Positions 6,263-6,442 of a stretch of 6,442 bases of DNA are shown one piece after another. Origin of the DNA: an uncultured Anaerovibrio sp. (lineage in GTDB: Bacteria; Bacillota; Negativicutes; Selenomonadales; Selenomonadaceae); NCBI GenBank assembly GCA_900768695.1, contig CAAGDY010000194.1, positions 1-6,442 on the forward strand, read 5' to 3'. Each line of letters begins with the position of its first letter. Position 1 is the first letter of the stretch. The position numbers were made by a program, and so were the translations under genes. The notes beneath the pieces are model-generated. The model saw only the letters and a program-made list of their open reading frames with translations. It was not told the origin of the DNA and ran no database searches.

Positions 6263-6442
6263 TCAGGCCGCGGCATCTTCCAGCTCCGTTACAATGACGT
6301 CGCTGTAGTAGGCCTTCTTGATACCATCAACAGGCACATCGCTGACAAGCACGGCCTTCTTGTCCACAATCTCCTGCATTACCTCAAAAGCCTCGGACTT
6401 CTTGAGGTTTGGATTGGGGTCGCTGATGGTAATGGTCTTGGA
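6263..6442 (-). CDS. DUF2922 family protein, 5' end outside window
   Basis: The last 59 codons and stop of a second DUF2922-type gene run off the right edge; the frame is open to base 6442. The translation begins SKTITISDPNPNLKK, then EVMQEIVDK, and ends with VDGIKKAYYSDVIVTELEDAAA. It aligns along its length with the complete copy at 5637-5858: both share SDP, VMQ.I.DK, P.DGIK.AY and TEL. By comparison only about 14-16 N-terminal residues are missing. It is the most upstream visible gene of the minus-strand cluster. Its function is unknown. Confidence 0.82.
   Translation of the reverse strand, partial: SKTITISDPNPNLKKSEAFEVMQEIVDKKAVLVSDVPVDGIKKAYYSDVIVTELEDAAA

Noticed and set aside
5589..6308. 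239-codon plus-strand open frame
   Set aside because: It runs antisense across three small minus-strand genes, each with its own ribosome binding site and family resemblance. Its start has no good ribosome binding site and the translation is not protein-like.

Overview
The window looks like chromosomal DNA of a Negativicutes bacterium (Selenomonas/Mitsuokella/Megamonas-like). This is inferred from three things: a GH13-GH77 fusion protein downstream of glycogen synthase, an arrangement I associate with this group; AAAGGAG-type ribosome binding sites; and a cluster of the small Firmicutes families DUF1659, DUF2922 and YvrJ. The genus is not determined by anything I can see.

Bases 1-4356, plus strand: alpha-glucan (glycogen) metabolism. 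The window opens inside glgA (C-terminal part of glycogen synthase), which ends at an intrinsic terminator. Next comes a 1159-residue protein carrying two complete active sites: an N-terminal GH13 alpha-amylase/neopullulanase-type hydrolase and a C-terminal GH77 4-alpha-glucanotransferase (MalQ). GlgA builds alpha-1,4-glucan. The fusion would shorten and rearrange it, or imported maltodextrin, within one polypeptide. A hairpin with A and T tracts on both sides closes this block and serves the converging bioY gene as well.

Bases 4438-5162, minus strand: bioY, the biotin-binding membrane subunit of an ECF-type transporter. Its control region is unusually readable. A near-consensus sigma-A promoter (TTGACG, 17 bases, TATAAT) lies between two BirA-like dyads, one overlapping the -35 box and one just after the expected transcription start. 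Biotin-dependent repression by BirA is the natural inference.

Bases 5163-5348: a spacer with a strong hairpin terminator, a small dyad and a weak 19-codon ORF; no confident gene.

Bases 5349-6442, minus strand: four tiny same-strand genes, in transcription order DUF2922 (cut by the window edge), DUF1659, a second DUF2922 and YvrJ. Each of the three complete genes has its own strong Shine-Dalgarno. The intergenic gaps hold a degenerate 8-base tandem repeat, a 9-base duplication across a stop codon, and two hairpins, one with alternative pairings, ahead of yvrJ. None of these families has an established function that I know of, and this cluster is the least understood part of the window.

Long open frames antisense to the fusion gene and to the small-gene cluster were judged to be shadows.
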